A stretch of DNA of 64,000 bases from Elmis aenea (taxonomy: Eukaryota > Arthropoda > Insecta > Coleoptera > Elmidae). Below the pieces are notes generated by a model. That model saw only the letters and a list, made by a program, of their open reading frames with translations. It searched no databases and had not been told where the DNA came from. Both the position numbers and the translations under genes were made by a program. Shown here in pieces: positions 1 to 11,275 of the stretch (position 1 is its first letter; every line of letters starts with the position of its first letter). Location of the stretch: NCBI GenBank assembly GCA_947652605.1, contig OX393580.1, positions 15,396,159 through 15,460,158 on the forward strand, in the 5' to 3' direction.

Positions 1-547
1 GAGATGACGCATTAGCGTAATGGAGCATAATCCCCTTCTCTGGAATTCTGCAGCAACAGTAGAAAGTTGACTAGATAATATTTTTATTATAGATATTATA
101 TCAATCGCAGAAAATTAAATACATTATGCACTTCGTCAGTTGTAAAAAGGGGTTATTATTTTGTATACGATGGTATTGCCTAAACTAGAGATATAAGTGG
201 AAGTGACCAGACAGGTTAAATTTGTAGTGTAAATTCAACACATACTGATTTAGCTGCTAAAACTCAATTTATCAAACCTTCAATTATGCAAATCATTATG
301 AAAAGTAAATTTTACAGGTCAAGATAATATCACATTTAAAGTCTTTTATGATGTAAACGTCGGAAATATTTTTAAAGTTGTTTTTATGAACTTTTTATCA
401 CGACCTTGCTTTAACAAAGTATAATTTCATCTATAATAATAACAACATTGCCGATTAGAGTCCAAGCATTAATCAGAAAAATTTTGTTAAAATATGTACA
501 TATTTTATTATTAATGTTTGTTTTAAAAACTAAATTATATAAATAGA
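1..547. other. No gene seen
   Basis: AT-rich sequence without convincing coding potential on either strand and without a recognisable repeat end. Confidence 0.5.
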
Positions 548-834
548 CTTTTTGTGCGATCGTACTAGAAACAGCTGTTTGACGGACGCGTTAGCAACCA
601 TAAAGTACTGCATTACCGGCCCCATCCTTAGCAACGGCCGTAAAAGTTACTTTTCAGGCCGTTACCCTTAGCAACGGCCGATAAAGTAACTTTTACGGCC
701 GTTGCTAAGGAGAGGGCCGGTAATGCAGTACATACGCCGTCATCTGTCAGTGACAGAATGGCATGTAGTTTCTAACCTATAATTTTGAAAATCACTAAAA
801 ATTTAAATTGTTTTTAATTCGATCGCACAAAAAA
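548..834. repeat. Nested palindromic MITE-like repeat
   Basis: An outer inverted pair (CTTTTTGTGCGATCG at 548 and its near-exact reverse complement ending at 834) encloses a GC-richer inner palindrome at 605-731. The inner arms begin GTACTGCATTACCGGCC and end GGCCGGTAATGCAGTAC, and hold repeated TTAGCAACGGCCG blocks. This looks like one small inverted-repeat element inside another. No target duplication was identified. Confidence 0.6.
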
Positions 835-943
835 TGTAATATGCACCTCGGCCAAAACGTACTTTTTGGCCTTGATACATAAATAACTATATTTTCACAT
901 GCAAAAAAGAGGTAACTTTATGTGTTATTAAATTTATTTGAAC

Positions 944-1171
944 TTAAACTTCGTTATCTGTTTTACAAATATCACAAACATAATTTGGATGTTCTAAATC
1001 TAAACAAATATGATTTTCGCATTTCATGCATGTACAGGGTGGACCAAATTCGAGTGTTTTACGGGGTATCTCGGTTACCGTAATAGCTAGCGAAAATATT
1101 ATATCGGTCTCTTGGACTATTGTTTGAGAATAGAACGCCTGTGGAATCAGATTTTTTATATCGCTTTCCAT
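944..1171 (-). pseudogene. Cys-rich ORF remnant, possibly transposase tail
   Basis: A 75-codon open frame whose C-terminus has a CxxC-x4-C ... CxxC pattern (CTCMKCENHICLDL, then CDICKTDNEV). The pattern resembles the C-terminal cysteine-rich zinc-binding domain of piggyBac transposases. A TACAGGGTGGACCAAATT transposon end (1033 onward) lies inside the frame, so the N-terminal half is probably read from repeat sequence. I see no other exon. It could equally be a chance ORF. Confidence 0.25.
1033..1100 (+). repeat. Solo terminus of a TACAGGGTG foldback family
   Basis: TACAGGGTGGACCAAATTCG followed by a GGGGTATCTCGG..TAATAGCTAG block. The same layout occurs at 13309, 27093 and 60426 (GGGGATCTCGCTTATTAT in the best copies). 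No inverted partner was found nearby, so this is a truncated or solo end. Confidence 0.5.
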
Positions 1172-2648
1172 TTGGGCACTATAGACGAAAAATTAAATTT
1201 CATCATTTTTGAACTAAACTTATATTTTTTTAAATAGAAACCCTAGTTGGCCAAGACTTTAAATGAAAGAGCATATTTTTAGATTTTCAAAAATATATAG
1301 TTTTATATATTTGTTACAAAAAATAACCGAGATTTTTTTGAAAAAATGTCCCTTTCAAGGTTTGCCATGATTTCTTAAACAAGTGATGTTTGCAATTATT
1401 AAACAACGAAACGTCATATCCAAGTAAGTTTCTTTGGTATATAGATTATTATTGTGTGTATTATTTATTACTTATTTATAGCTTAACAATTATCAGTGAG
1501 AAAGCAGTTTATTTTAGTGACAGTAATCAAATGACAAGGATTAGCATACCATTATTATTATTGTAATCAAAAATAGTAAAGCACTTTTGAATTTGTCATT
1601 ATTAATTTAATAATGCCTTAGTAGTTTAAATTGTCGACCTTATAAGGCTTGTCGACAAGAATCTAACGGAGTAGCCCTTAGTGATAAAGTTTTGTCATTA
1701 CGAACTATTAACACAATCAGATTTATATATGAGCACGAAGATGTCCACAGTATACAATTAATAATACATATGTATGACGTAATCGTACTCATGTACGGGC
1801 GTAGATTAGCCTTGAATATTTATATTTATTGTAAACAGGCGAACGTGCAGTGATGTGATTTTAGTTTTACTAAGATTTAATTGTAAATATTCCTTTAAAG
1901 GTAATGTTAATTTTTTGTTATGTGTGTGAATAAACTATGTTAGATATTAAACGTCTCATGTGCAGTAATTGCGCTTAATAGATATTATAAATCATTTAAG
2001 TGCAGTTGTAAATTTAACATAATTTCATACAAGGTATGAAAATTTTTTTGTTTGTTTGTTGTATTTGTTTTGTTAATTAATATAATCTAAAGAAAATACT
2101 GTTAAATGTTATGACATGAACTAAGTAATATGTTATCCATGTTTAGACAAAATTTTCTGTGACTATTTTTAAGAACAAATTTTGTATTTTAGATTTTTTT
2201 AATAATAATATTACAGCTAATGTAGGTATTATATTAGCTAATATGGTAATGATACCGAATAAAACTTTGCTCAATTATCGACACTAACGAATTTTAAAAC
2301 CTGTAAACTTAAATTTGAAATTACATAGTATACTTTTTTTAATTGATTCTGATAGAGAAAAAATTGTAAATTCGGTAGTGCATTAAAAAAATAAGCATAC
2401 GTACATGGAAAAAATTGAGAAAAATAAGTTTTAAGGATATTTATTGATTTTCACAAAATCGTATTAGCCTAAACAAAATACGATCGCTCTAGTAATTGCT
2501 CACAAAATAATGATTTTTTCGTCGAATAATATAACAAAATAATAAAACACAGTTACACAAATTAAAAACTGTGGTCGTATTTTGTTTTGTAAAATACAGC
2601 AACTTTGTGAAAAATAATAATTAAGTTATTAACTAATTTTTCTCACCA
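1172..2648. other. AT-rich intergenic DNA
   Basis: No coding exon, RNA gene or clear transposon boundary recognised. A few short AT-rich palindromes only. Confidence 0.4.
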
Positions 2649-3240
2649 GGGAAGGTCACGATACGTCATCGCAAGAACTTGATTAAGGCTGTGTTTATTG
2701 CATCAAAGACATCAAAACTAAATGTTTTTCAGACTTATACGTGCCACTGGCCATTTTCTTTGGGCAAATAGGGAAAAAACTGAAAAGTTGGTATAAAAAG
2801 GTCGTTTTTGCGATCGCGTTGGCCATGAAACTGTCAGAGACCAAATCTAAATTTCTCTATTTACCAATACGCGCATCCTTTGCAAGTAAAACGGTTTTTG
2901 AAAAAATCTTAAACGGTTCCGGAGAAAAACGCTTATGCAGGGGTTTCGTTTATGACGCTTTTCTCAGGAACCGTAGATTTTTTCAAGAACTTTGCACCAT
3001 TTTACTTGCAAAGGATGCGCGCATTGGTAAATAGAAAAATTTAGGTTTTGTCTCTGTTTCATGGCCAACGCGATCGCAAAAATGGCCTTTTTATACCAAT
3101 TTATCAGTTTTTTTCCCCATTTTTCCGAAGAAAATGACCAGTGGCACGTATAACTTTGGAAAACGTTTAATTTTGATGTCCTTGATGCAATAAACACAGC
3201 CTCAATCAAATTCTAGCGACCACGTACCGTGACCCTCCCT
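2649..3240. mobile_element. Foldback element with about 250-bp arms
   Basis: The left end AGGGAAGGTCACGATACG matches the reverse complement of the right end (CGTACCGTGACCCTCCCT). The match continues, with mismatches, through both arms: GGCTGTGTTTATTGCATCAA on the left mirrors the AACACAGCC block on the right. The centre lies near 2930. Open frames on opposite strands (2741-3034 plus, 2964-3209 minus) are mirror translations of the two arms, not genes. The target duplication is unclear. Confidence 0.75.
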
Positions 3241-3584
3241 TGTCAGAAATTTGACTATGTATGCTTATTATCGGATTTAGAATTTAATTCTCTATTAGAA
3301 ACAATAAAAAAAGTAAAACATGTAATTTAAAAACAAGTTGACTATTGCCAGTCTGACATATTCCATCGTAGGAAAACCATAGGAAAGTCATCACATATAG
3401 ATTTTTTTGCGATTTACCAAAATATAAGAGGTAAAGGGGTTTCCTCTTAAAATGACCAAGTGATAATGGTGTGACAGCCAAACTGAATCACCCGGTATTG
3501 TAGTTGTTATAGTCATTATTATTGTTATTTGTTATCGTAGAACGTTTTTATGAGATGCAAATAAATAAAAAATGTTACTTTCAG
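3241..3584. other. P450 upstream region
   Basis: Non-coding DNA between the foldback element and the P450 start, presumably holding its promoter and 5' UTR. No TATA box was picked with confidence. Confidence 0.3.
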
Positions 3585-6500
3585 ATGAGTTGCTACGTGG
3601 AATTAATATTATTTGCAGCGGCAGCGATAGGTCTGCTGTATTACTTTCTCACTAAAAATTTTAATTATTGGAAAGATAGAGACGTACAGTTTGCAAAACC
3701 GGTGCCAGTATTTGGCAGTTTGTTACCTGTAGTTCGTGGAAAGATGTCAGTTGGAAAATATTTCGAATCGCTTTACCAAAAATGTGAAGGACCATATTTA
3801 GGACTTTTCACTATAGCTGGTCCTGTTCTGCTTCTTAAAGATCCTGAAATCATTAAAAGAGTGTTAATAAAGGACTTTAACAAATTTCCTAATCGATTAT
3901 TTGGAGCCGATGAGCAAGCCGATTCGATCATATATAATACGCTACTAGCTACAAAAAATGCGAGATGGAAAGCCTTACGATCAAAATTGTCTCCTCTATT
4001 TACATCTGGCAAACTTAAGTTAATATTTCCATTAATGAAGGACTGTGGAGAAGACTTACAAAACTATGTCATGAAAATTTTGAACACGACCACCGAAATG
4101 AAAGAACTGTCAGCAAAGTATACAACTGATGTAATAACTTCCTGTGCATTTGGCATTAAAGCCCATTCGTTTGATTCAAAGGATAGTGAATTTAGAGTTA
4201 TGGGAAGACGAATTTTAAATTTTACCTTGTATAGGTCGTTGAGTAATACAGCTTACTTTTTCGCACCATTTTTAGTAAAGTGGCTTAAATTAGATTTTAT
4301 CGACAAAACTGCCGCTAAGTTTATGAGAAATATGTTTTGGGACACAGTAAATACTAGAGAGAGTAAACAAATAAAAAGAAACGATCTCATTGACTTGCTA
4401 ATAGAACTCAAAAATGAAGAATGCGAAACAAACGAAGAGTTTAAATTTCGTAAGTATGATATTACCAATAAATAATTTTGTTAAAAAATAATTACAACCG
4501 CTAAAAATTTGTACAGCTGTTGCAAACAACTCTAATAATATTGTCGATTATATTCAATTTTGAATAGCGGCTTTAAAGTTTATGTTATTTTTACAGATGG
4601 AGATGCGTTAGTAGCACAGGCTGTTATATTTTTTATTGGCGGGCATGAATCTACAAGTACCGCCATGTCTTTCGCACTGTATGAAATGTGTGTTAATCCT
4701 GAAATACAAACAAGACTAAGAACTGAAATAGAAAGTGTAATTGCAAAACATGGAGACATTACTTATGAATCAATAGCTGAAATGAAGTATCTTCATATGG
4801 TTGTCTCAGGTAAGTAGGTACTGAGATTTTGAAGTATATAGTGGGCATCGATCTAAATAATATTTATCAAAAAATAAGTGAAATATTAAAAAATTAATTA
4901 TAATACAGGGTGATTGATTGGGACCGGGCATTAAAAATATGTGAAGAATAAAACGGGTATTGATCTGAAATTTTTGTTTTGACCAAAATGGTATATGATC
5001 TACATATTTAATGAAAATATTTTCAAGAAGGCGAAACTTTCGGAAATACCGGAAGTTAACGTCTACTTTCTTATTTCAAATACAATGGTCTATTTTTTAT
5101 TGCGTATTTGGATTTAAAACATTATTTTAGAGGGATTTTTGGTAGCATTCCCTATATCTAAGTGCAGCAGTTTTTTAGATTTTAGAACTCTTTTGAAAAT
5201 TTTTTGATTTCCCTCGTGATGCTTAATATTATCTACCACCGCCATTTTTGAAGAAAAAACGCTTAAGTTGAGAATTTTTGCAGTCGATGTATTACTTACA
5301 GGGTGTCCAAAATTTAATTTTCTTTTAATACAACTTCAGATCATCAAATCTAGTTTTTTTCAAAAACAATGCCCAAATTATTTTTTCATATTCTGATGCA
5401 AAATTAAATTCTGCATCAATCTGTATTAGCATTTCCTATACCTATTTGCAATAATTTTCGAGTTATTAGAATTTTTGATAAAGTTTAGAGAAAATTGTAG
5501 CATTTTTAAATAGCAAGCCTTGGAAATGACAACACATGCCAATATTAATAACTGCCGACCACTTTTATCGCGTTTGTCTGAAGTATCCATGAAAATGGAA
5601 AGTAAAGAGTATTCAAACACGAATATTTTGAACTTATTTTATGTTCATAAAGAATTTCTTAAGATTATTAAAAGAATTTGCCGTGTGTTCAGTGAGAGGT
5701 ATTCTCATTTGATTGTAATGACCAGACAGTAATTTATTTCTATAGATAGAATCGAATTTTTTGTAATTTGAAGAGTGAAATCTGTTGGTATTCGACCTAA
5801 GCGTGTGACAAATAATGAAATTAATTACGTTAACATTCTGGGATATTTTAATGCCCATCCTCAGCGGTAAATTCGATCGGCAGCAAAAGACTTGAGTTTA
5901 ACATACTATGCTGTCCAAGCTACATTAAACAAGCACAAAATGCACAACTATTCGTTCGCACTTTCAATAATCTTGTGATGTTATCCATAATAATTGTAAA
6001 AATTTTTTTTTTTTTTTTATATCATTACATTTTACACAATCTGTCCTAGAGACGGACAATAAGTGTTTTTGTGAAATTAAAATTAAAAATAATTAATTGA
6101 AAAAATGAAAAATAATTAATTGACTTGTAGGGCTTATCCCAGTGGATAGTCCCTTTACTTGCCTAAGTAACAAATCTTACCTAAGTAACAAATCTTACCT
6201 ACGTAAAATAAATTTAAAATATTCTTGTTTGAATTCTCTTGATTTTCCATTTTCATGGATACTTCAGACAAACGCGATGAAAGTGGCTGACAGTTATTAA
6301 TATTAGCATTTGTTCTTACTATTTAAAAAAGTTGCAATTTTCTCTTAACTTTATCAAACTCGAAAATTATTGCAGATAGGTATTGGAAACGCTAACACAA
6401 ATTGATGCAGAATTTAATTTTGTATTAAAATATGAAAAAATCATTTGGGCATTGTATTTAAAAATAAAAAACTAATTTTAGTGGTCTGAAGTTTTATTAA

Positions 6501-9500
6501 AAGAAAATTAAATTTTGGACACCCTGTAAGTAATGCAAGTAGATAATATTAAGCATAGCGTTGAAAATCAAAATATTTTCAAAAAAGTCCAAAAATTTAA
6601 AAAACAACTGCACTTAGGTATAGGGAATGCTATCAAAAGTCCCTCTAAAATAACGTGTTTAATCAAATAATGCAATAAAAATTAGACCATCGTATTTGAA
6701 ATACGAAAGTAGACGTCAAGTTGCGGTATTTCCGAAAGGGTCGCCATCTTGAAAATATTTTCAATAAACAGACCATATGCCATTATGGTCAAACGCAAAA
6801 TTTCAGATTAATACTCTTTTTCATTCTTCATATATTTTTAATGCCCGGTCCCAATCAATCACGCTGTATATTCGTTGTCTTTTTTATGTGTCATAACTAA
6901 TTAGATTTTATGAGTAAAATGTGTTTCTTTCTCTGATTGCGCTAAGCCCACTTCGGCCTTAGCTACCTTCATTTTCTTTCCCCGTCCGTCTCTATTCATA
7001 ACTGCTTTTTTTTAGCTGTAAAGTTTTAAGAAGTGTTTCGCGTCTTTAGCAACTTCTTCGTGCCCCCTCAACCGGGGTCTTTGAACTCAATTTGTCACTC
7101 CGGTACCCCCTTTGGTATTCTGAACCCTCTACTCGAACTAAATGACTTGCCTAGCGAAGTGTTTGTTTTTGACAAATTCAGCTATGGGGGTAATTTGTAC
7201 TGTCCGTTAAACTCGTAGTTGTACTTAGATATCCATTTTTATGGCTACATATTATCCTCGGCATTATTTTCTCGGATACACTGACGTAATTAGCCATTTT
7301 TTTAGTTACTTGTGTTTTAAAACCCATGTTTCGCACCCATTTGTTATTACTGTTACTTCCATTTATGAACTCGGATTTTACTATTCAGGTGGACATTTCG
7401 AGTTCTAAATATGCATAGAAGAGCATAATATATTAAACAGGTTCACTCCCAGGTATGTAATAGTATTATACACAACAAGAGTTGTAATGGTGCCTTTCCA
7501 CGTGAGAGTAAACTACTCTCGATAGCAGCGTCGCCAAGGATACAGCCCCTGAAAGTAACTCGCGATTGGCTGTATCCTTGGCGACGCTGCTATTGAGAGT
7601 AGTTTACTCTCACGTGGAAAGGCACCATAAAGCATATTACGCACGAGTGGAAAAGTTGCACACGGAGCCGCGTAGCGGCGAGCGCGTATTTTCACGAGTG
7701 CGTAATTGCTTTACAACTCGTGTTATGTAGCATACTTTTTCTACGATCACATACGACTTTAACGGCTTTATGGCTAATAGTAAACACACTTGTACGTACG
7801 CTGTTAACTGTTTGGCGTGAGTCTACTTTGACATTTCTAGAAAAGTGTGTTTTTGGCTGATAAAGAACCACTTACTATGCATGCAGGTTGGGTTTGACGA
7901 AAATCTACTTTGATAATATCTTTAAAAACTGTGCTTTGCTTACCGCGCATAAATACCGACTTACTATTCATACAGGCTGGTACAGTAATAGTCATTTTAA
8001 TAGTGAACGTAGAAAAAATCTTTTACCATTCTAAGTGACCGTTTCCTATTATTTAATTTAAAGGGTCTCATGTGTTTGTGTTGATATCTATTTTGTTTGC
8101 ATTTCTTTATAGACTTTTTTAGCATTGTTTACTGGGTCGAAACAAATTTCTTTAGAGCTGCTGTTAATCCCCTTACAATACCGTCATTTGAATAAGTTAC
8201 TGTTACTGTTATTTTACAACTGGCTCTACATTTTTCGGTAGTGCTTCTGTAATCCTAAAATTTTTGTCTATATGGCCTTGTTAAGGAATTGTGCTTTGCG
8301 TTTTTTTTTGTTTCTTTACTGATGGCACATATTGTACAAGTAGTATGTCTTAGTGATAATCTACAACTCCATCCTCCATCAACAAATTGTTTGATAATAG
8401 ACTAAACCCAAACACTGTTACCCCACCAAGTGATGACCATCATAATTTATTTTAGTAAAGTTACTTGATTGTTTTGTATACGTCAGTTTAAGTTTTATGG
8501 GTTTTATTTAAAAAGTAGGAACAACTTTACTTTAACGGACTTTGTCGAAAAATAACAAAATTGATAGGATTTACATAATTTGACTGGTCGAACTCAAATA
8601 TGTTAAAATTATTTCTCAATTAATTAGCATAAAATTGCATCAAAAAAGATCCGTTTGTCAGAAATGCAATAACATTGATAGGAAATAAAGTAATTTATGC
8701 CAGGCGTCACCATACATTATTATAATTAAAAGTATAATTATTAATTACAGAAACTCTAAGAAAGTACTCAGTGACTCCTATTTTAAATCGCCTTAGTATT
8801 GACGACTACAAAATACCCGAAACAGGTTTAATTATTGAAAAAGGAACGCCTGTTTTTATATCACAGTACGGATTACATCATGATCCAAAATACTTTCCGA
8901 ATCCAGAAAATTTTGATCCTGAAAGATTCAACGACGAGAACAAGCATAATATTCCATCTGGAGTATATATACCATTTGGTGATGGCCCCCGTAATTGTAT
9001 AGGTAAGGTTTAGTTAGAGTACAAAAAAATATTTAATGTGGGGTGAGATAAGTATCGATAAAAATAGGTACAAGGTTAGGTGATGCAACAAATTATCGCG
9101 AACATTATTGTCTTCTTGAAAATATGCTAATTTATATTAAAAAAATATAAAGAAAAGTACCACTTTCATGATCCTCGAATACTATAGTTACTGCCGTTAA
9201 TGGTTAAATAACTAAACCGCATATCTTTAGATACTTTTAATGCAGTCTGCTGTGGTAATTCACATGTCAGATGAGTTTTATAACACAGGTACTCTCCTTA
9301 CTGCAGCTTATTTGTTGCTTCGTACCGACACACGTTAGCAGTTAGTGGCGCACTGACTTATAATAAAATAACACATAATTTACAGGTGAACGTTTTGGTC
9401 TGATAAGTGTCAAACTGGGGTTAATTTACTTCCTAAGAAAATTTGAAGTTGTGAAGTGTGAAGAAACGCCAATTCCGGTGGTTTTTAAAACAAGAGCTCC

Positions 9501-9549
9501 ACTTCTTCAATCCACAGTAGGATTACCGATGAAAATTCAAAAATTGTAA
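3585..9549 (+). CDS. Cytochrome P450, CYP6-like (CYP3 clan)
   Basis: A four-exon gene: 3585-4449, 4597-4809, 8751-9002 and 9386-9549. Junctions are GT-AG and in frame, giving 497 residues, the usual size for a microsomal insect P450. Residues 1-25 form the membrane anchor. Visible signatures are the C-helix WKALR, the I-helix GGHEST (303-308), ExxR as ETLR (360-363), FDPERF, and the haem loop FGDGPRNCIG (435-444, ligand Cys442). Such enzymes are ER-bound NADPH-dependent monooxygenases, often acting on plant toxins, insecticides or hormones; the substrate cannot be read here. In the I-helix the usual Thr after the acidic residue is Ser307. The start is the first Met before the anchor; an in-frame alternative start codon at 3522 would add a non-hydrophobic leader. 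The 3.9-kb third intron position is filled by transposons. All catalytic motifs are intact, so it appears functional. Confidence 0.93.
4906..6866. mobile_element. TACAGGGTG foldback with HTH transposase relic
   Basis: The left end CAGGGTGATTGATTGGGACC and the right end GGTCCCAATCAATCACGCTG are inverted and flanked by TA (4904-4905 and 6867-6868). The arms are about 650-730 bp. The unpaired centre (about 5640-6210) encodes, around 5790-5970, a degenerate helix-turn-helix: IRSAAKDLSLTYYAVQATL followed by NKHKMHNYS. It resembles the second helix-turn-helix of insect IS630/Tc1-mariner-like transposases (the RxxLKKHKxHPYxI pattern). One in-frame stop precedes it. The element lies in the P450 intron. 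Confidence 0.8.
6867..7486. other. P450 intron segment, unidentified repeat
   Basis: Contains a somewhat GC-richer block (about 6930-7180) that reads like old transposon or LTR sequence, but no terminus or protein motif is identifiable. Confidence 0.3.
7487..7628. repeat. Near-perfect 61-bp hairpin
   Basis: The left arm 7487-7547 (starting ATGGTGCCTTTCCACGTG) and right arm 7568-7628 (ending CACGTGGAAAGGCACCAT) pair at 60 of 61 positions around a 20-bp loop. It sits inside a longer repeat bounded by ACAAGAGTTGTAA (left) and TTTACAACTCGTGTTATG (right, near 7710-7728), which looks like a second, outer element. The high arm identity implies a recent origin or gene-conversion upkeep. Confidence 0.8.
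7629..8750. other. P450 intron remainder
   Basis: The tail of the outer repeat around the hairpin (to about 7730), then AT-rich DNA with no recognised feature up to the AG at 8749-8750. Confidence 0.4.
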
Positions 9550-9589
9550 AGCGTATATGTCATAAATACTTTAATTATTCATTTACTAC

Positions 9590-9838
9590 TAGGGACTAAA
9601 AACGAAAAATATTTCGTTCGTTTTTGATCGGGACAAAAACGTAAAACGAAATATTTCGTTTTCGTTCCCACCCATAACATTTCGTTTTTTTTTGAGTGAA
9701 CAAAAATTTAATAACGAATAAATATAATCACCAAATCGAGGACCTATTTTTTCTTAGTCACCAAAATTCAGAGCAGAGAACTTTTTAAAGAACGATCGCC
9801 AAATGTCAAAATGAAAGTAGTATTGGCAACCCTATTAA
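9590..9838. mobile_element. AGGGACTAAAAACG element, left part
   Basis: Starts AGGGACTAAAAACGAAAAAT just after the P450 stop. It is related, in inverted orientation, to the complete element at 52467-53658 (shared block around GTCACCAAAATTCAGAGCAG and GGCAACCCTATTAATA). It is interrupted by the hAT element at 9839 and resumes at 11276 for at least 60 bp. Confidence 0.6.
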
Positions 9839-11275
9839 TAGGTCCGACCCAAAGCACGATGCAAGTGATGCACAGCATCAGGGCGCCTCCGCAAGGGGAC
9901 GCCTTACAAGATTATTTCTTTAAATAAATTCAAATAATTTATCAAAACTAACATTAAAACCTTTATCTACAACAAGATGGGAATTTAGTCGAAGCACTAC
10001 GACCATTAAGATATGAAATAGGGAAAATATACGACGCATTAATAGAAATTTTTGAAAATAATAACGACTACAACAGTCGACGTGAGGCACAAAGTTTAGC
10101 TAAAAAATTAAAAATTTTAAATTTATTTGTTCTACTATTTTATGGTATGAAGTGTTGGGGTAAGTAAAATGTTACAAGGTGTTAAGCAGCATTTAAAAAA
10201 TGCATTAGATGCATAAGACAATTTAATATGTTTAATAAAGGAATTAAGAACAGATAAAGGTTTTAATAAAATTTTAGAATCTACAAAAGAACTAGCTACA
10301 GAGTTGGAAATTGCGTCAGAATTTATCCCGTCATCAAATGTAAGAAGACGTAATAAAAAGAAACAATTTAGTTACGAATCTGCCGATGAAACACCGATTG
10401 ATCCTAAAGATAAATTTAAAATATTTTTTTTTAATGCTATTTTAGATACAGTACTGAACTCTTTAGAAGAAAGATTTGGCCAACTTATAAATCATACTTA
10501 ATGACTATTTTCAATTTTTTTAAGATATCAAAAAGATAAAAAATATGGGCAAAGAAATTTTAAGAAAACATTGTAACAACATTGGAAGTATGCTTACGGA
10601 TGATACAGACAAGGATATATGTAAGTGCATTAGAATTATTTGTTGAATTAAGGGTTTTAGGTGACTTTGTAGATCTTAATACTTATTCAGATACAATTGA
10701 CATTAAATTTTATTTATGCTAACAATTTGGAGTGTGTATTTGAACATGTAACCATTGTTCTGCGAATTTTTTTAACTTTGCCCGTAACAGTAGCTTCTGC
10801 CGAAAGATCTTTCTCGAGATTAAAAATAATAAAAAATTACTTAAGGCCATCCATGTCTCAAGATCGGTTAGCAGGTTTATCAATATTTGCACTAGAACAT
10901 GATGTTGCTACCATGCTAAGTAAAAAAAAAAATTATTGATGAATTTGCTAGCATAAAAGCCAGAAAAGTAAAATTTTAATATTAATGTTTGCTTATAAAT
11001 TTAATTTTGTTAAGAATTTATAATACAAGTAAATCGGTTTTGTTTTATGTATACTACTTAGTAGGTACTTACGTAGTGTTTCATGTAATTAATTACATCA
11101 GATTGTATAACTAGGTACTCTATAAAGATTTTTATTAAATTATTAATAACATTTTTTTTTTCATTTTTATTACCCAAAAATTAGCCACTATTGTCTTTTT
11201 AAAAATATAGGGGGGCTGCTATAAGACTACTTCGCAGCAGGGCGCCGACTACCCACTACCCTAGGGCCGGCCCTG
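9839..11275 (+). mobile_element. hAT element, degraded, with 8-bp TSD
   Basis: The terminal repeats TAGGTCCGACCC (left) and GGGCCGGCCCTG (right) are imperfect inverted copies of CAGGGCCGGCCC. The 8-bp flank CCTATTAA occurs at both 9831-9838 and 11276-11283. The related repeat at 53 kb carries the same flank once, as an uninterrupted site, which confirms the insertion. Inside are hAT (MYM/DUF4371-like) transposase remnants. Confidence 0.8.
9975..10939 (+). pseudogene. hAT transposase remnant
   Basis: Interrupted frames read like hAT transposases of the zinc-finger-MYM/DUF4371 group. The middle part contains PKDKFKIFFFNAILDTVLNS followed by LEERFGQL (about 10400-10490). The C-terminal dimerisation region contains LPVTVASAERSFSRLK and RPSMSQDRLAGLSI (10780-10890). 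Several frame breaks and stops separate the pieces and the N-terminal BED finger is not seen. It is non-functional. Confidence 0.8.

Noticed and set aside
7033..7218. 61-codon ORF in the P450 intron
   Set aside because: No domain and no splice logic; the region reads as old repeat.
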